Below, one piece after another: positions 25,449 to 36,509 of a stretch of 64,000 nucleotides of DNA (positions are counted from its first letter, which is position 1; every line of letters begins with the position of its first letter). The stretch is from assembly GCF_040939455.1 (NCBI RefSeq), contig NC_134129.1, positions 19,914,001-19,978,000 of the forward strand, read 5' to 3'. The notes under the pieces are model-generated. The model was not told where the DNA came from. It worked only from the letters and a program-made list of their open reading frames with translations, and did no database searches. Position numbers and translations under genes: made by a program. This DNA comes from Microcebus murinus. Its lineage: Eukaryota > Chordata > Mammalia > Primates > Cheirogaleidae.

Positions 25449-25700
25449 ATACATAATTACTATCTTTTATACAATGGAATATATTCAGCCATAAAAAGAA
25501 GAAAATACTGCCATTGTCAAACTCATAGAAGCCGAGAGTAATGAATGGTGGTTGCTGGTGTTGAGAGTTGGGGGGAATGGAGAAATGTCCGTCAAAGTGT
25601 GCAAACCTTCAGTTATAGGGTGAATAAGTTCTGGGGATCTAATGGATGTCATGGTGACTAAAGTTTGTAATACTGTATTGTTTACTTGATGTTTTCTGAG
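25449..25700 (+). repeat. L1M ORF2-end/3'-UTR fragment (forward)
   Basis: Sense L1M: 'acaatggaatatattcagcc', 'ataaaaagaagaaaatactg', 'gaatggtggttgctggtg', 'gtgaataagttctggggat' and 'aatactgtattgtttacttg'. About 100 bases of the usual sequence are missing after 'aaaatactgcca'. Confidence 0.75.
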
Positions 25701-25704
25701 AGTA

Positions 25705-26705
25705 GGCTTTGATTCCTCTTTTCCTCTATTTACATCAACTTCCTAGGTTGACCTCATCCTTTCCCATGATTTTAAACAAAGCCAAGCATTTTATTTTTCC
25801 TCCCAAACCTCTTCCTCCTTCATTGTTCCCCAACTCAGTGAACACCACTGTTAGTTCACTAGTGGCTCGGGACAAAAATCTTGCTGCCTCCCTTGAATCC
25901 TGTCCTTTGGTTCTCTTAGATCTCCTCCACAAACCATTAGAAATTCTACTAGCTGTACCTTCTAGAGACATGTCGAATCATGCCACTTGTAGTCCCCACA
26001 GCCAAGATCATAGACTTGCATCTCTTACATGCACCAACTCAGTAAAGGCTCCAGCTAGTCTTCCTGCTTTCAGTCTTACATCACTGAAATCTGTTTAATC
26101 ACGTAGCAACGAGAGTAAGGCTTTTGAAAACAGAATCCTTATCATGCCACTCACCTGCTCCTAAATCCCAGTGATTTCCTTCTCTCTTAGAAGTTAACCC
26201 TAAATTTTTGTCATGGACTGTATGATCCTGGCTAGCTCTTATAACTCATTTTCCATCGCTCTTCTCCTGATTCACTTAACTCCAGCCACACTGGTCTTTT
26301 TTTTGTGCTGTGTTTTGAAAGTTCTAAACGTGATGACATTTGAGGCTCTTTGCTCTTCGGGGTCCCCGAGCTGAAATGCTCTCCTTGCAGATGTTTGCAT
26401 GGCTTGACTCTCGTTTTATTCATGCCTTTGTTAAGATGGCGGTGCCTCAAACAATGTTCCCTCATCACCTGTGTTAAGTGGTATCTCTCTTCACTCTGTC
26501 CCCTTACCCTGATTTATTTCTTCTTCAAAGTGTTTATCAAGTACCTGACATCACAGTTTACATACCTTTGTTTATCATTTTCTTATCCACTTTTGTGCCT
26601 GGAATGTAAATACCATCAAGACACTCTTCCTGTTTTACTCAATGCTGAATCTCCAGTGCCCAGAATGCAGCAGATGCTCAGTTCACATATGCTGAATAAA
26701 TTATG
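25705..26705 (+). repeat. Long L2 LINE 3' segment
   Basis: About 1 kb following the L2 3' coding region and tail in order: 'cctcccaaacctcttcctcc', 'caactcagtgaacaccactg', 'ctcctccacaaaccattag', 'actccagccacactggtctt', 'ctgatttatttcttcttcaa', and finally 'ccagtgcccagaatgcagca' with 'atgctgaataaa'. The frame 25,709-26,098 (129 codons) lies within it and is not an exon. This is an old inactive copy. Confidence 0.8.
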
Positions 26706-27999
26706 GTTTATCGCTTCCATAATTTTCTTAATTTCCTACCCCAGAATATTTTCTAGAAAATATTCAAGATATTTTCTGATTTGACCCCACTTGCTTTTTC
26801 TATTAACCACTTCTCTTGTTTACTTCAGTAATTATTTTTACATTTTAACATAAAAGCATTTATTTCCATTCGATGTTCTTCTTTTGCTTACAACCAGGTT
26901 AACCTTAGAGTTTGAAACGCTAGTCAGTAATTCATTGTTTTCATTTCCCGCCTGTCTTCTTAACACCTAAATGACTTGTGCAAAGCTGAAGTATATGTAG
27001 AAATAGTCTCCCTGTCATATTTAAGCCTATTATATAGAATTGAGCATATAATCATATTTTCGAAATGTTATACACACCAATTGGAATAAATATTTAAGGA
27101 TGTTTCTTGGGTAAGAGAACTCGTGAAAAACTCAACATATCTCAAAGAACAGATCCATAAGGACCTGAGACTTTCATGGCTCACATAAAAATTTTCTTGC
27201 ATTAATGGCTTTAAACATTTCACAAAGATGGTGATAAAATTAAGGCAACTTTTATGGAAGAAAAATAGCGGGTGTGGAGAAGGAACCAGAAATAGAAGTG
27301 TGGTTGAATGTTTTACTCCTGTACTTGCTTTAGAAAGAACTACTTGACTATACAGATGATAAGAAGTTAGAACAGGTTGCCAAGGAAAACCGCATTTCCA
27401 TCTCAAAAGATTTTGGAGAACAAAGTCGACAGTTAATTTTGGGGATGATTTAGGTACTCAAATGTAGGAGGATCAACTAAATAAATCTAATTTCTTCCTG
27501 TTCCATTGAACTTCTCTTTCTATAATCTTATGGCCATTTCTACCTGAATAGGGAAGTAGAAGCTTTATTTGTCATATTCAAAGTGTTAATGTGGCAGGTT
27601 TTACTTGATTTGTAATAGGAACTTGCTGATTATATTTGAGGAATACATTATTTCCTCATGGTGCAAGAAAGAAACATGTAATTGTCCTCTCTCCCTCTGA
27701 CTTGCATGTAAAAGATTATGCATTATCACTGGGAAGAAAGAAACTCACAAAAACAAACAAATGATGAAAACAGACAAAACCAAACTATAGAATCTCCTGG
27801 GAGGGAAGGGGAAACTCTGGGAGGCAAAACCTGAGACCCAGAATGAAGTCTTTAGCTGCAGTTTAAATGCTTTTGCCATTTGGGGATTTTGCCATTTGGG
27901 GCTGCTTCGCCTTCCAAAGCAAGTTTCCCAACTCAGCTAATTAAACTGTGGAAGCCATGTATTTAGAAATTATTGTCTCCAAATGATACAGTAACAGTT
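26706..27999. other. Unique non-coding stretch with a 16-bp tandem duplication
   Basis: No gene or repeat family recognised. It contains a short tandem duplication at 27,871-27,902 and a repeat-free segment with homeobox-type TAATTA motifs near 27,940. Confidence 0.5.
27871..27902 (+). repeat. Two-copy 16-bp tandem repeat
   Basis: The unit ttttgccatttgggga is repeated once immediately, with only the last base changed (a to c). A local replication-slippage duplication is the simplest explanation. Confidence 0.95.
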
Positions 28000-28210
28000 C
28001 ACAATTATGAGCACTTACTATGTGTCAGGCATGTCTCACCAATCTTACAAGGTAGGAAGGAGTCATTATTATTTCCATTTTAGAGATGAAAAAGGGGTTA
28101 GGGTTAGGGTTAGGGTTAGGGTTAGGGTTAAGAGACGTTAAGCAACTTGCTCAAGAGCATGCAGTTTTTAAGTGGTGGCTTTAGATTGTAACCCAAGTAG
28201 TCTAGCTAGA
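28000..28210 (-). repeat. MIR SINE interrupted by telomeric repeats
   Basis: Reversed MIR on both sides of the telomeric tract: left 'gagcacttactatgtgtcag' and 'atttccattttagagatgaa', right 'gacgttaagcaacttgctca' and 'gattgtaacccaagtagtct'. About 10 bases of expected MIR sequence are replaced by 36 bases of repeat. Confidence 0.85.
28095..28130 (+). repeat. Interstitial telomeric sequence, six perfect GGGTTA units
   Basis: Exactly six uninterrupted copies of the vertebrate telomere unit (36 bases) lie within MIR sequence. The upstream flank is gatgaaaaag (plus one G) and the downstream flank is agagacgtta. The perfection of the array contrasts with the diverged MIR around it, so it is younger than its host element. 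Confidence 0.98.
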
Positions 28211-28586
28211 GAGCTTCCATTTTAAAACAGTTGACTCATATGTCAATATAGGTATCAAATACTTTCCTCATAACCAACATGGATTAAAGAAAGAATAGAA
28301 TCAGTAATAGAAAGTGGGGTGAGGTGTTATCCAGGAAAATGTATTAAATATCACCTTTGGATTTTAAGGAAAACAGTCTATCTCATGTTAAAGTTTAAGA
28401 TGTTTAATAATAAGCACATATGTGATACGAAGGGAGTAGAATCGCCTTCATTTGAAACTATGCAAGCAGGTACACAACCAGAAATTGTGGGCACTCACAA
28501 ATACTTTATCTGGGCTCTAAGGTGAGACGTAGTTTATTTCTGTCCTTCTTACCTCCCCTCTCTCTAGATACATGAGTTTGTTAACC

Positions 28587-28790
28587 CCTTTTTAAACATC
28601 TTTATTGAAATTTAATCCACATATCATACAATTTACTCTTTTAAAGAATAGAATTTATTTATTTATTTTTAGTATATGGACAGAGCTGTGCAGCCATCAC
28701 CACAGTCTAAGTATAGAACATATTTTCCGAACATACCGAATGCCAGTGCTTCAACTCCCGGTTCTAGCCCTCGTATCCTGAATATTCAGA
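28587..28790 (-). repeat. L1M 3'-region fragment
   Basis: Matches the remembered reversed L1M pattern: 'ctttattgaaatttaatcca', 'catatcatacaatttactct', 'ttttagtatatggacagagc', 'gcagccatcaccacagtcta'. The frame 28,676-28,858 is within or near it and is not a gene. Confidence 0.55.
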
Positions 28791-29788
28791 TGTTCCCTTA
28801 CATCTCAAACTTCAAAATGAGTTGGAGAAGTGCCATAGTGACAAATTTGCGTCGATGAGCCACGATTTGTCCTTCCTCTCAGATATCTTATTTCCCTGAG
28901 TGCAGAAACTTTTTTTCTTCATTTTGTGGTACCCCCCCTCAGTTTCCTAAAACAAGCATTTCATGCACAGTAGGCAAAATCCAAAATATATTATGTTTAA
29001 CCGATATTATGTGGAAAGGGATTCATGAACTGGAAGGAATCTAGGAAGCCACCACTTAGTAAAGTGTCTTTCTTCCTGTTGAATATGAAGTCATTCATGG
29101 ATTGTCATCAGCTCGCCCAGGTACATGGCTCTGAAATAGGAATCCAGGTCAGCGGATCAAGACTTGTATCCTGACAGCGGGTTGCTTTTTCTTTCCACAG
29201 AGGCAAAGAAGAAAAGCAGAGGCCCCATCCATTATTCTGAACTCGTCTTTACAGCCTGCACTATGGCTACCTTGCCTCCTCATTCTTCTACGGCCAGCGG
29301 GGCAAAGAGCAGCTGGCACTGATGATGTCACTGTGCCTATTATTAAGCAAAAGTGCACACGCCTTGCTAAAAACCGAAAGACGTTTAACTAGAAGTGACT
29401 GTAACTAAAAGGGCTATATTAAGGCTGTAGTCTCAACAGGGACACGAGAAATAATAATTAGAAAGAAACACATTGTCATCGTGTTAGCCTGGGGGGGGGG
29501 ATGTTGTTCTATGCGTGTTTCAATTAACCGTTCAATTAAATATGCACGTCCTGGAAATGTTGCTCTAGGGACAGCTCCAGCCTCAGGCGAGGCCCTCAGG
29601 CCTTGGGAGAATGTTTCAATTTTTAAAGAAGACCTCAGAAAGACCTTGCTTGGTTAATATTTTTGATGAATTTATCCCAAGCGACTTTGTAAATCACTTT
29701 CATTTTTAAAAACGTTTTAAATTTTCCAAATATCTTAGTTTTCTCTGTTGTCAATAAGAAGAAATGTCTAGGTCACATTTTTAAATTT
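28791..29788. other. Unique non-coding stretch
   Basis: No gene recognised. It contains a run of G (ctgggggggggg at about 29,491-29,500) and a GC-richer patch near 29,570-29,605 with two GCC(n)TCAGGC-type motifs that resemble AP-2 binding sites. The motifs alone prove nothing. Confidence 0.45.
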
Positions 29789-31109
29789 ATTTTTGAGCTT
29801 TTTTTTTTTTTCAGGAAAATTTGAGAGTACAAACATTTTGGTTGCATTTTATATCTTTGCCTCTCCCTAGCAAGGGTTAGAGGTATGCCCTTCCCCTCCA
29901 CAATGCTCACCACATCCCTCAGATGTGGGTCTACCCCCCAAACTCCCTTATCCCTGGTGAACCCCACCACCCTTTGTGCACCATAATGATGATAAGTCAG
30001 TACCAATTTGATGGTGAGTACACGTGGAGCCCATTTTTCTGATCTGGTGTCGCCTCACTTTGGATAATGGGCTTAAACTTAATCCAGGATAATATAAGCA
30101 GTGCTAGCTCACTGTCGTTTCTTATAATTGAGTTATATTCCATTGTAAACGCATGCAAAATTTTAAGAATCCACTTATGAATTGACAGGCACTTGGGTTG
30201 TTTCCACGTCCTTGCAATGGTGAATTGTGCTGCCATAAACATTCGGGTGCAGATGTCTTTATAATAGAATGTCTTATGCTCTTTTGGGTAGATGCCCAAC
30301 AATGCTATTGAAGGGTCGAATGGTATTTCTATTTTTAGCTGTTTGAGGTATCTCCAAATTCTTTTCCACAAAGGTTGCACTAATTTGCAGTCCCACCAAC
30401 AGTGTAAGAGTGTTCCTGCCTCTCCACATCCTCACCAGCATCTGTTGTTTTGGGATTTTTTGATACGGTCCAATTTCACTGGGGTTAGGTTATATCTCAT
30501 TGTGGTTTTGATTTGCATTTCTCTAACGATTACAGATGTTGAGCATTTTTTTGTTTGTTTGCTGGCCATTATTGTGTCTTCTATGGAAAAGTTTCTGTTC
30601 ATTTCCATTGCCCATTTCTTGATGGGGTTGTTTGATTTTTTCTTGTTCATTCTTTTGAGTTCTAGATAGATTCTTGTTATCAGACCTTTTTCAGAGGTGT
30701 AGAGAGCAAGTATTTTCTCCCATTCTGTAGGTTGTCTATTTGCTCTAATAATAGTTTCCTTGGTTGTGCAGAAACTTTTTAATTTAACCAGATCCCATTT
30801 GTTTATTTTTGTTGCTGCAGCGATTGCTTTGGGGGTCTTCTTCAGAAATTCTTTGCCTAGGCCGATGTCTGAAAGGGTTTTCCCAACATCTTCTTCTAGG
30901 ATTCTTAAGGTTTCATGCTTTAGGTTTAAGTCTGCTATCCATCTTTAGTGGATTTTTGTGAGAGGTGAGAGGTAGGGATCCAGATTCATTCTTCTGCATG
31001 TAGCTATCCAGTTTTCCCAGCACCATTTATTGAAGATAGATTATTTTCCCCAATGTATATTTTTGTCTGCTTTATCGAAGATTAGGTTACCATATATTTT
31101 TGAACTTTT
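29789..31109 (-). mobile_element. 5'-truncated strepsirrhine L1 with target-site duplication
   Basis: Body 29,803-31,095, read in reverse. It starts at the poly-T and 3' UTR ('gagagtacaaacattttggt', 'gcccttcccctccacaatgc') and runs through the ORF2 C-terminal half ('ggcacttgggttgtttccac', 'gcagtcccaccaacagtgta', 'cattgtggttttgatttgca', 'cagcaccatttattgaag'). A 14-bp duplication flanks it: atttttgagctttt (29,789-29,802) and atttttgaactttt (31,096-31,109), one mismatch. ORF2 is broken by stops and lacks its endonuclease and most of its RT domain. The 3' UTR differs from the copy at 17,247, so it belongs to another subfamily. Confidence 0.9.
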
Positions 31110-31545
31110 TACTGAAGTACAGAATATATACATAAAACTGATGAAGTTTCACTAACTCAACATTCTTATGTAACCATAACCCAAATTTGAGAACAAACAT
31201 TAACATCACCTGAATACCCCTCCTTTGCTCCCTTTAGGCTCTCATCTGTCTCCAGGAGTTACAACTATTCATATTTTCTATAACCATAATTTTTGTTTAA
31301 AACTATGTAAATTAGATCATACAATATTTACTTTTTTTGGAAGGAAGCTCTTTCTCTTGACATTATGTTGGGGACACTCATCCGTATTATTCCATGTATT
31401 TGTAGATGGCTCATTTTCATTGCTGCATAGTATTCCATTGTGTGAATCTACCCTGGTTTACTTGTTTATTCATTCTGCCATTGATAGGCAATTGGTTTAA
31501 AGCTAGAGAAACAAATACTGTTGTTATAAATGTTCTAGTCCCTCT
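31110..31545 (-). repeat. Old L1M fragment, host of the younger L1
   Basis: Reversed L1M sequence: 'aagtttcactaactcaacat', 'gagaacaaacattaacatca', 'gtaaattagatcatacaata', 'ttgctgcatagtattccatt'. The younger L1 inserted next to its 3' part. Non-coding. Confidence 0.65.
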
Positions 31546-31594
31546 TTTGGTGAATGCATTCCCTACTGGGGAATACTGAAGAAAGAAACTTTTG

Positions 31595-31815
31595 GTTTAT
31601 AGAATGTATTAGTTTTTTGGGTTTTTTTTATTGCTTCTGTAACAAAGTGCCACAGACTCAGTGTCTGAAAACAATAAAATTTGATATCTTCACGGTTCTG
31701 GGTGTCAGAAGTGTAGAATGGGCTGTGAGGGCTGTCCGCCTGCTCCACGCTCTCTCCTTTCCGGCTTCTCAAGGCCACCTGCGTTCTTTGGCTCATGGCC
31801 TCCTGCACTTGTGAA
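31595..31815 (-). mobile_element. MaLR LTR fragment (reverse)
   Basis: In reverse it carries the 3' part of an MLT1/MST-type LTR: 'gcttctgtaacaaagtgcca', 'cagactcagtgtctgaaaac', 'tcacggttctgggtgtcaga'. The frames on both strands here are not genes. Confidence 0.7.
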
Positions 31816-31867
31816 TGTATCAACTTGCCTGACAGAAGAGATTTTACTGATGTGAGTAAATTAAGGG

Positions 31868-32040
31868 TCATGATATAGGGTGACTGTCCCGGATAATCTG
31901 GGTGATCCAAGGCCCCTTACATGAGGGAGGCAGGAGGGACAGTCAGAGGGATGTGAGATGGAAGCAGGGGTCATTCAAGGAAGGGTCAAGATGAAGCAAG
32001 AGCGATTCAAGGAAGAAGAGGCCTTATTGAGGAGTAAAGT
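31868..32040 (+). mobile_element. MLT1-like LTR fragment (forward)
   Basis: Contains the MLT1 phrases 'gtcccggataatctgggtga', 'cccttacatgagggaggcag' and 'gatggaagcaggggtcattc'. It is a separate element from the reverse MaLR piece just upstream. Confidence 0.6.
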
Positions 32041-32599
32041 TTGAGTTTTTGTTTGTTTTGTTTCTGTAATGCCCAGAGCCCAGGCACAAACAAATGGTAA
32101 ATGTTTTTTGCTTTGTTTTGTTTTTTTTTTTCCTCCCTAAACTATGCTTTCACTATGTTGTAGCTTATCTTGGCTAATGGAGATTTTGTGGTTTCAACAC
32201 TTCAACTCAAGAAAAATCCATGTCTTTTCTTCAGGTCTTCTGTGGCTGCTAAAACCCACTCAAGCTTCTAAGACTAAAAAAAGCCCTTAGTCTCCAACCA
32301 CCCCATTCTTTTCTCAGGTAACCAGCAACCTCAGCTGTCTAAATATAGTTATAGTTTTTGCACCCTCTTGTTTCCAAAACTTGAGGATTTTCTTTTTGTT
32401 TCTTGCACACTCTTCATGTATTTAAAAGAATTTTGTTACATTTTATTCAAAAGTTCTAAGTTACCTGAATTACTGAATTATATCTCCAGATGTGCTATTT
32501 TAGTAATTTAAGTATTTCCTAGATCTCTGTTTTCATAATATAAACCTTTTTATCACAACCCTTTCCATGTCCCTACATCAATAATCCAATCTTACTACT
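32041..32599. other. Unique non-coding stretch
   Basis: T-rich sequence with runs such as gttttttttttt near 32,120. No gene or repeat family recognised. Confidence 0.45.
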
Positions 32600-33660
32600 T
32601 AAGAGGTTTTTTTTTACAGGAAAATAAGTCATTTGAACTAGAATTTTTCCCATTAAAAATGTTGGACATACATATAAAAAATAACTTTGAACCCTTACTT
32701 GATATCATATGCAAAAATCCATCGTAGATGGATTCTAGATCTAGATGTAAAAAGAAAACAAGAAATCTTTTAGTGGAAAACATAAGAAAACACCTCTGTT
32801 ACTTGAAATCAGCAAATATCTCTTAAAGAGGACACAGATAAAGGTGTTCATCATAAAAGAATAAAGATTACAAATAAATATTTGACCACATTAAAATAAG
32901 AGCTTCTGATTATCTAAGGAAAATGAGAAAAGTGTAAAAAGATAACCCGCAGAGTAAGAGATGCTATCAATTCATATGTATGGCACATAACTTGTATTTA
33001 GATGTATAAAAATATTTCCCCCAAAAAATACAAAAATCCTATGGAAAAGTGGTCAAATGTCTTGAACAAATACTTCAAGAAAAAAATATCCAAATGCATA
33101 GTAACATATGAAAGGTGTTTAACTTCATTGGTCTACCTACCAGCAATTGATGAGGGTGTGGAAGACCCAAACCTGGAAACGTTATTTCACATCTTTGAGT
33201 CTCTGTTCCCTGGGCTGTAAACGGATAGGAAAATAATACATGCATCACCTGATTAAGTGCCTTAGGACATATTAGCTGTTTAGAATACTGCCTGACATAA
33301 TAAGCTCCCCCTAAGCTTAAGCAATTAGTAGTAAAACAACAATGGGATTTCATTGAACTCTCATCAAATTAGGAAACATTATTAACTCGGACAACACCAC
33401 GTGTGACAAGATATGAGGAAACAGAACGTAAGATATTTCCGGTGAAAATATAACATCCATTTGAAAAGCAACTTGGCAGCAGTAAGATTGGAGATGCACA
33501 TACTGCAAATATTCAGCATTTCTAATTCTAAGAGTCTAAAAATAAATCTTACTCATGCACCTGTAAAATCTTACACACATACATTTTCGCAAGTGTACAC
33601 AGATGTTTGTGGTAGCCACACTGCTACATTTTTAAAACAAAGTACAACGTTGGGTGATTA
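32600..33660 (+). repeat. L1M ORF2 3' fragment, diverged, interrupted by a MIR
   Basis: Follows L1 ORF2 C-terminal sequence in degraded form: 'catatgcaaaaatccatcgt', 'gtggaaaacataagaaaaca', 'aagagcttctgattatctaa', 'ggaaaagtggtcaaatgtct', 'agcaattgatgagggtgtgg'. After a MIR (33,170-33,300) it continues with 'gaactctcatcaaattagga' and 'agcaacttggcagcag'. It has many stops and no coding capacity. Confidence 0.7.
33170..33300 (+). repeat. MIR SINE fragment within L1M
   Basis: MIR core and 3' part: 'catctttgagtctctgttcc', 'ctgggctgtaaacggatagg', 'gtttagaatactgcctgaca'. It interrupts the L1M sequence. Confidence 0.65.
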
Positions 33661-33762
33661 AACCTGGCTTCAAAAGATTGCATACAATGTTGATAGTGTC
33701 TGTGTAAATTAAAAAAAAACAAAAATGTTAATTCACGTTATTTACAGACACATGTACACGTA

Positions 33763-33838
33763 GGGAAAGAAAGGAAGGGAAGGAAGAAAGGAGAGAGGGA
33801 AGGAGGAGAGGAGGGAGGAGAGAAAGAGAGGCAGAGAA
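33763..33838 (+). repeat. Purine-rich (GGAA)n/(GGAGA)n tract
   Basis: About 75 bases made almost entirely of A and G (gaaaggaagggaaggaagaa and similar). Simple-repeat tract. Confidence 0.95.
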
Positions 33839-33904
33839 TATGACAACATATTAACGTACTTATAATTTCTGTGGTGTTTATACAGACAGCATACAGCTGG
33901 TCTG

Positions 33905-34080
33905 CCGCATGTTTTTGCAAATAAAATTTTATTGGAATTTAACCATGCTCATTTGTTTATAAGTCATCTATGGCTGCTTTTGCATTTTAGCGGCAGAATA
34001 GAATAATTGTAACAGAGACCTTGTGGCCTACAAATTCTGAAATATTTCTTACCTGATTCTGTACAGAAAAAAAAAAATTA
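33905..34080. mobile_element. hAT-Charlie-like non-autonomous element, partial
   Basis: Contains 'aataaaattttattggaatt', 'aaccatgctcatttgtttat', 'catctatggctgcttttgca' and 'acagagaccttgtggcctac', the interior of a common mammalian hAT MITE (remembered consensus around 'tttattggaacacagccacg'). Two more copies of this family are at 56,645-56,840 and 58,926-59,146. The left end is missing. Confidence 0.75.
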
Positions 34081-35155
34081 TCAGTGCTTGGTGTAGAGTA
34101 TAATATGTGCTTGTCTCAAATATTTAAAGTATTTTTAATTTCAAAAATATGTATTATAACGTAGTGACTTGTGAAGGAGATTGATTTTTTTGAGTGATTT
34201 TATTCAAAGCCCTTGTTAATGGTAACTTGTTAAATTCTAATTTCCTTCAAAGGTGAAAGTCAGAAAAACCTATATTTAGTCATGAGAAAAAATTCATTAA
34301 CCTATATTTCCTCGTTTATAGAAATAAAGAGGATATAAATTTTTTATATTATAATTCATGCCCCCAATAAAATTTAATGAAAGTCCTACTTTTCTCGCTT
34401 CAGCTCTTAATCCTCAGAATCGTTAAACCTCCTTCATTTACACTTTTTACATATTTCTGTACTCCAGAATTTAGAAGTCATAATAGGTAATATTTTAATA
34501 GGTAATATTTCCATAATAGGTAATATTTATCTAACTGAAACTTCAATATGAGGGAGGATAGTAAGTTAGTCAAATAGATCCATTAAACCCTGAATGTAAT
34601 GGCTCAAGACACCGCAGACATTTTTTTTAATTTTTTATTCATTTATTTATTTTTGTTCACAAATGTCTCGGGCGGGTGCTTCAGGAGGGAGGGGCAGCTC
34701 TTTTCCAGGTAGTTTTTCAGGAACCCAGGCTGATGGCAGCCTGGTCATCAGTCATGTGTGGATTTAAGGTCCCTCCCTGTGTCACCATCCCATAGGATGT
34801 TGAAGGGCGTTCTTTGTGGTTTTTGTGAAACAGGACTCAATTATAGCGCGGATTACATTTGCTCCCATTTTATCGGAGACAGTTTGGCCATATGGCCACA
34901 CCTAACTGCAGGTGCATTTGAGGAATGAGGTGTAGCCGGGCAGCCCTGTGCACACCTGTCAGGGAGCAGGGAGTACACCCTATGTAGGCTGAGAGGATGG
35001 GGTTCCAGAGGTCTAGAAGGAGAGTACAATAGGCCAACATGTTTTCCTTTGTCTTTTCTTGGGGTGGTGGCGGTTGGACAATAATTTACAGAGGTGGGAA
35101 GTAGAATTTTTATGGGAAGTGAGGAACCTAGACAAGAAACAGGTGCCCTATTATT
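34081..35155. other. Unique non-coding stretch
   Basis: AT-rich first, then a GC-richer part at about 34,670-35,140. No repeat family or gene recognised. The minus-strand frame 34,853-35,245 has no known domain. A short local direct repeat, aataggtaatattt, occurs three times at 34,482-34,527. Confidence 0.45.
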
Positions 35156-35157
35156 GT

Positions 35158-35275
35158 TGGGGTTGCCATAAAAAATACAGGATGCCTGATTAAATTTGAA
35201 TTTTAGATAAATTATGAGTATTGCTTTAATATAAGTGGTCCCCAAACAATAATTTTATTTGCTAAATCTGATAAC
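35158..35275. repeat. Possible palindromic DNA-transposon MITE remnant
   Basis: The phrases 'gttgccataaaaaatacagg', 'gattaaatttgaattttaga' and 'aattttatttgctaaatctg' match a common mammalian palindromic repeat whose family name I cannot confirm. Only a shortened copy is present. Confidence 0.5.
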
Positions 35276-35359
35276 ATTGCATGTCATGAAATCCATTGTT
35301 GTGCTTTCTAAAAAGATTGCACTCATTCTGGTGGGTAATGAGTCATTAAAGGTTTTGAG

Positions 35360-35461
35360 AATTAAAACTATTTTAATGAAGTAGTTATGAAATATTACAT
35401 TTCATTAAAATGAAAATATTTCATTTTAATGAAATAGCGTATGAAAATTAAAACTATTTTA
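35360..35461. repeat. Perfect 17-bp inverted repeat inside 16-bp direct repeats
   Basis: Arms atttcattaaaatgaaa (35,399-35,415) and its exact complement (35,419-35,435) are separated by 3 bases (ata). The palindrome lies between two identical copies of aattaaaactatttta (35,360-35,375 and 35,446-35,461). It would form a cruciform or hairpin. Confidence 0.95.
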
Positions 35462-35529
35462 TCTCTGCAAAATCCTGATTTCAATTGTTTTGGATACGTA
35501 ACTGTAAGAGAGATTGCCAGATCGTATGG

Positions 35530-36035
35530 TAATTCCATTTTTAAAGAGCTCTCATTGTTCATTGAAGCATTATTTAGATAATGGAAACAAGATATGGAAA
35601 CAACCTAAATGTTCACTGATGGATGATTGGATGGAAAAAAATGTGAAATATATATGTTTTGTGTAAGCGTATACATACATATATAAAGGAAGATTATTCA
35701 GCCTTAAAAATTAAAGAAATCCTACCGTAAGCCACAACATGAATGAACTTGGAGGTCATTGTGCCAAGTGAGTCTGTTACAGAAAAAATACTCATGATTC
35801 CTCTTACGTGAAGTTTCTAAAATAGTCAAACTCACAGAAACAGGAAGTAGAATGATGGTTGCCAGGAGGTGGAGGGAGTTGATTGTCCAATGGTCGTAAA
35901 GTTTCAGTTATTCAAGATAAATAAGTTATAGAGATCTGCTCTATTGTGCTTATAAGTAACGATACTGTATTGTACAGTTAAAAATGGAATAGGGTAGATC
36001 TCATATTAAGTGTTCTTACTGTCAAAAAAAAAAAC
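35530..36035 (+). repeat. L1M 3' end, forward, with A-rich tail
   Basis: Sense L1M: 'ggaaacaacctaaatgttca', 'ggaagattattcagccttaa', 'cacaacatgaatgaacttgg', 'aactcacagaaacaggaagt', 'gatactgtattgtacagtta', ending in an A-rich run near 36,022. Old, 5'-truncated and non-coding. Confidence 0.8.
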
Positions 36036-36131
36036 ACAAACAAACTGTTGTAGCAGCCCACCAGTAAAGAGATTTTAGGGGAAAAATGAATAATGGCAAA
36101 AGCAGTTCTGATAGTGGAATAAAAAATAATT

Positions 36132-36499
<368 letters not shown>

Positions 36500-36509
36500 A
36501 AACTGAAAC

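Noticed and set aside
25709..26098. 129-codon open frame, plus strand
   Set aside because: Lies within an L2 3' segment and is a fragment of decayed L2 coding sequence, not a host exon.
28095..28130. True chromosome end or telomere-fusion site
   Set aside because: Only 36 bases of repeat, in one orientation, within a continuous MIR. It lacks the head-to-head arrangement of a fusion.
29570..29605. Promoter with AP-2 sites
   Set aside because: Two GCC(n)TCAGGC-like motifs alone, with no CpG island, TATA element or transcript evidence, are not enough.
30292..30669. 125-codon open frame, plus strand
   Set aside because: It is the antisense reading of an L1 ORF2 remnant.
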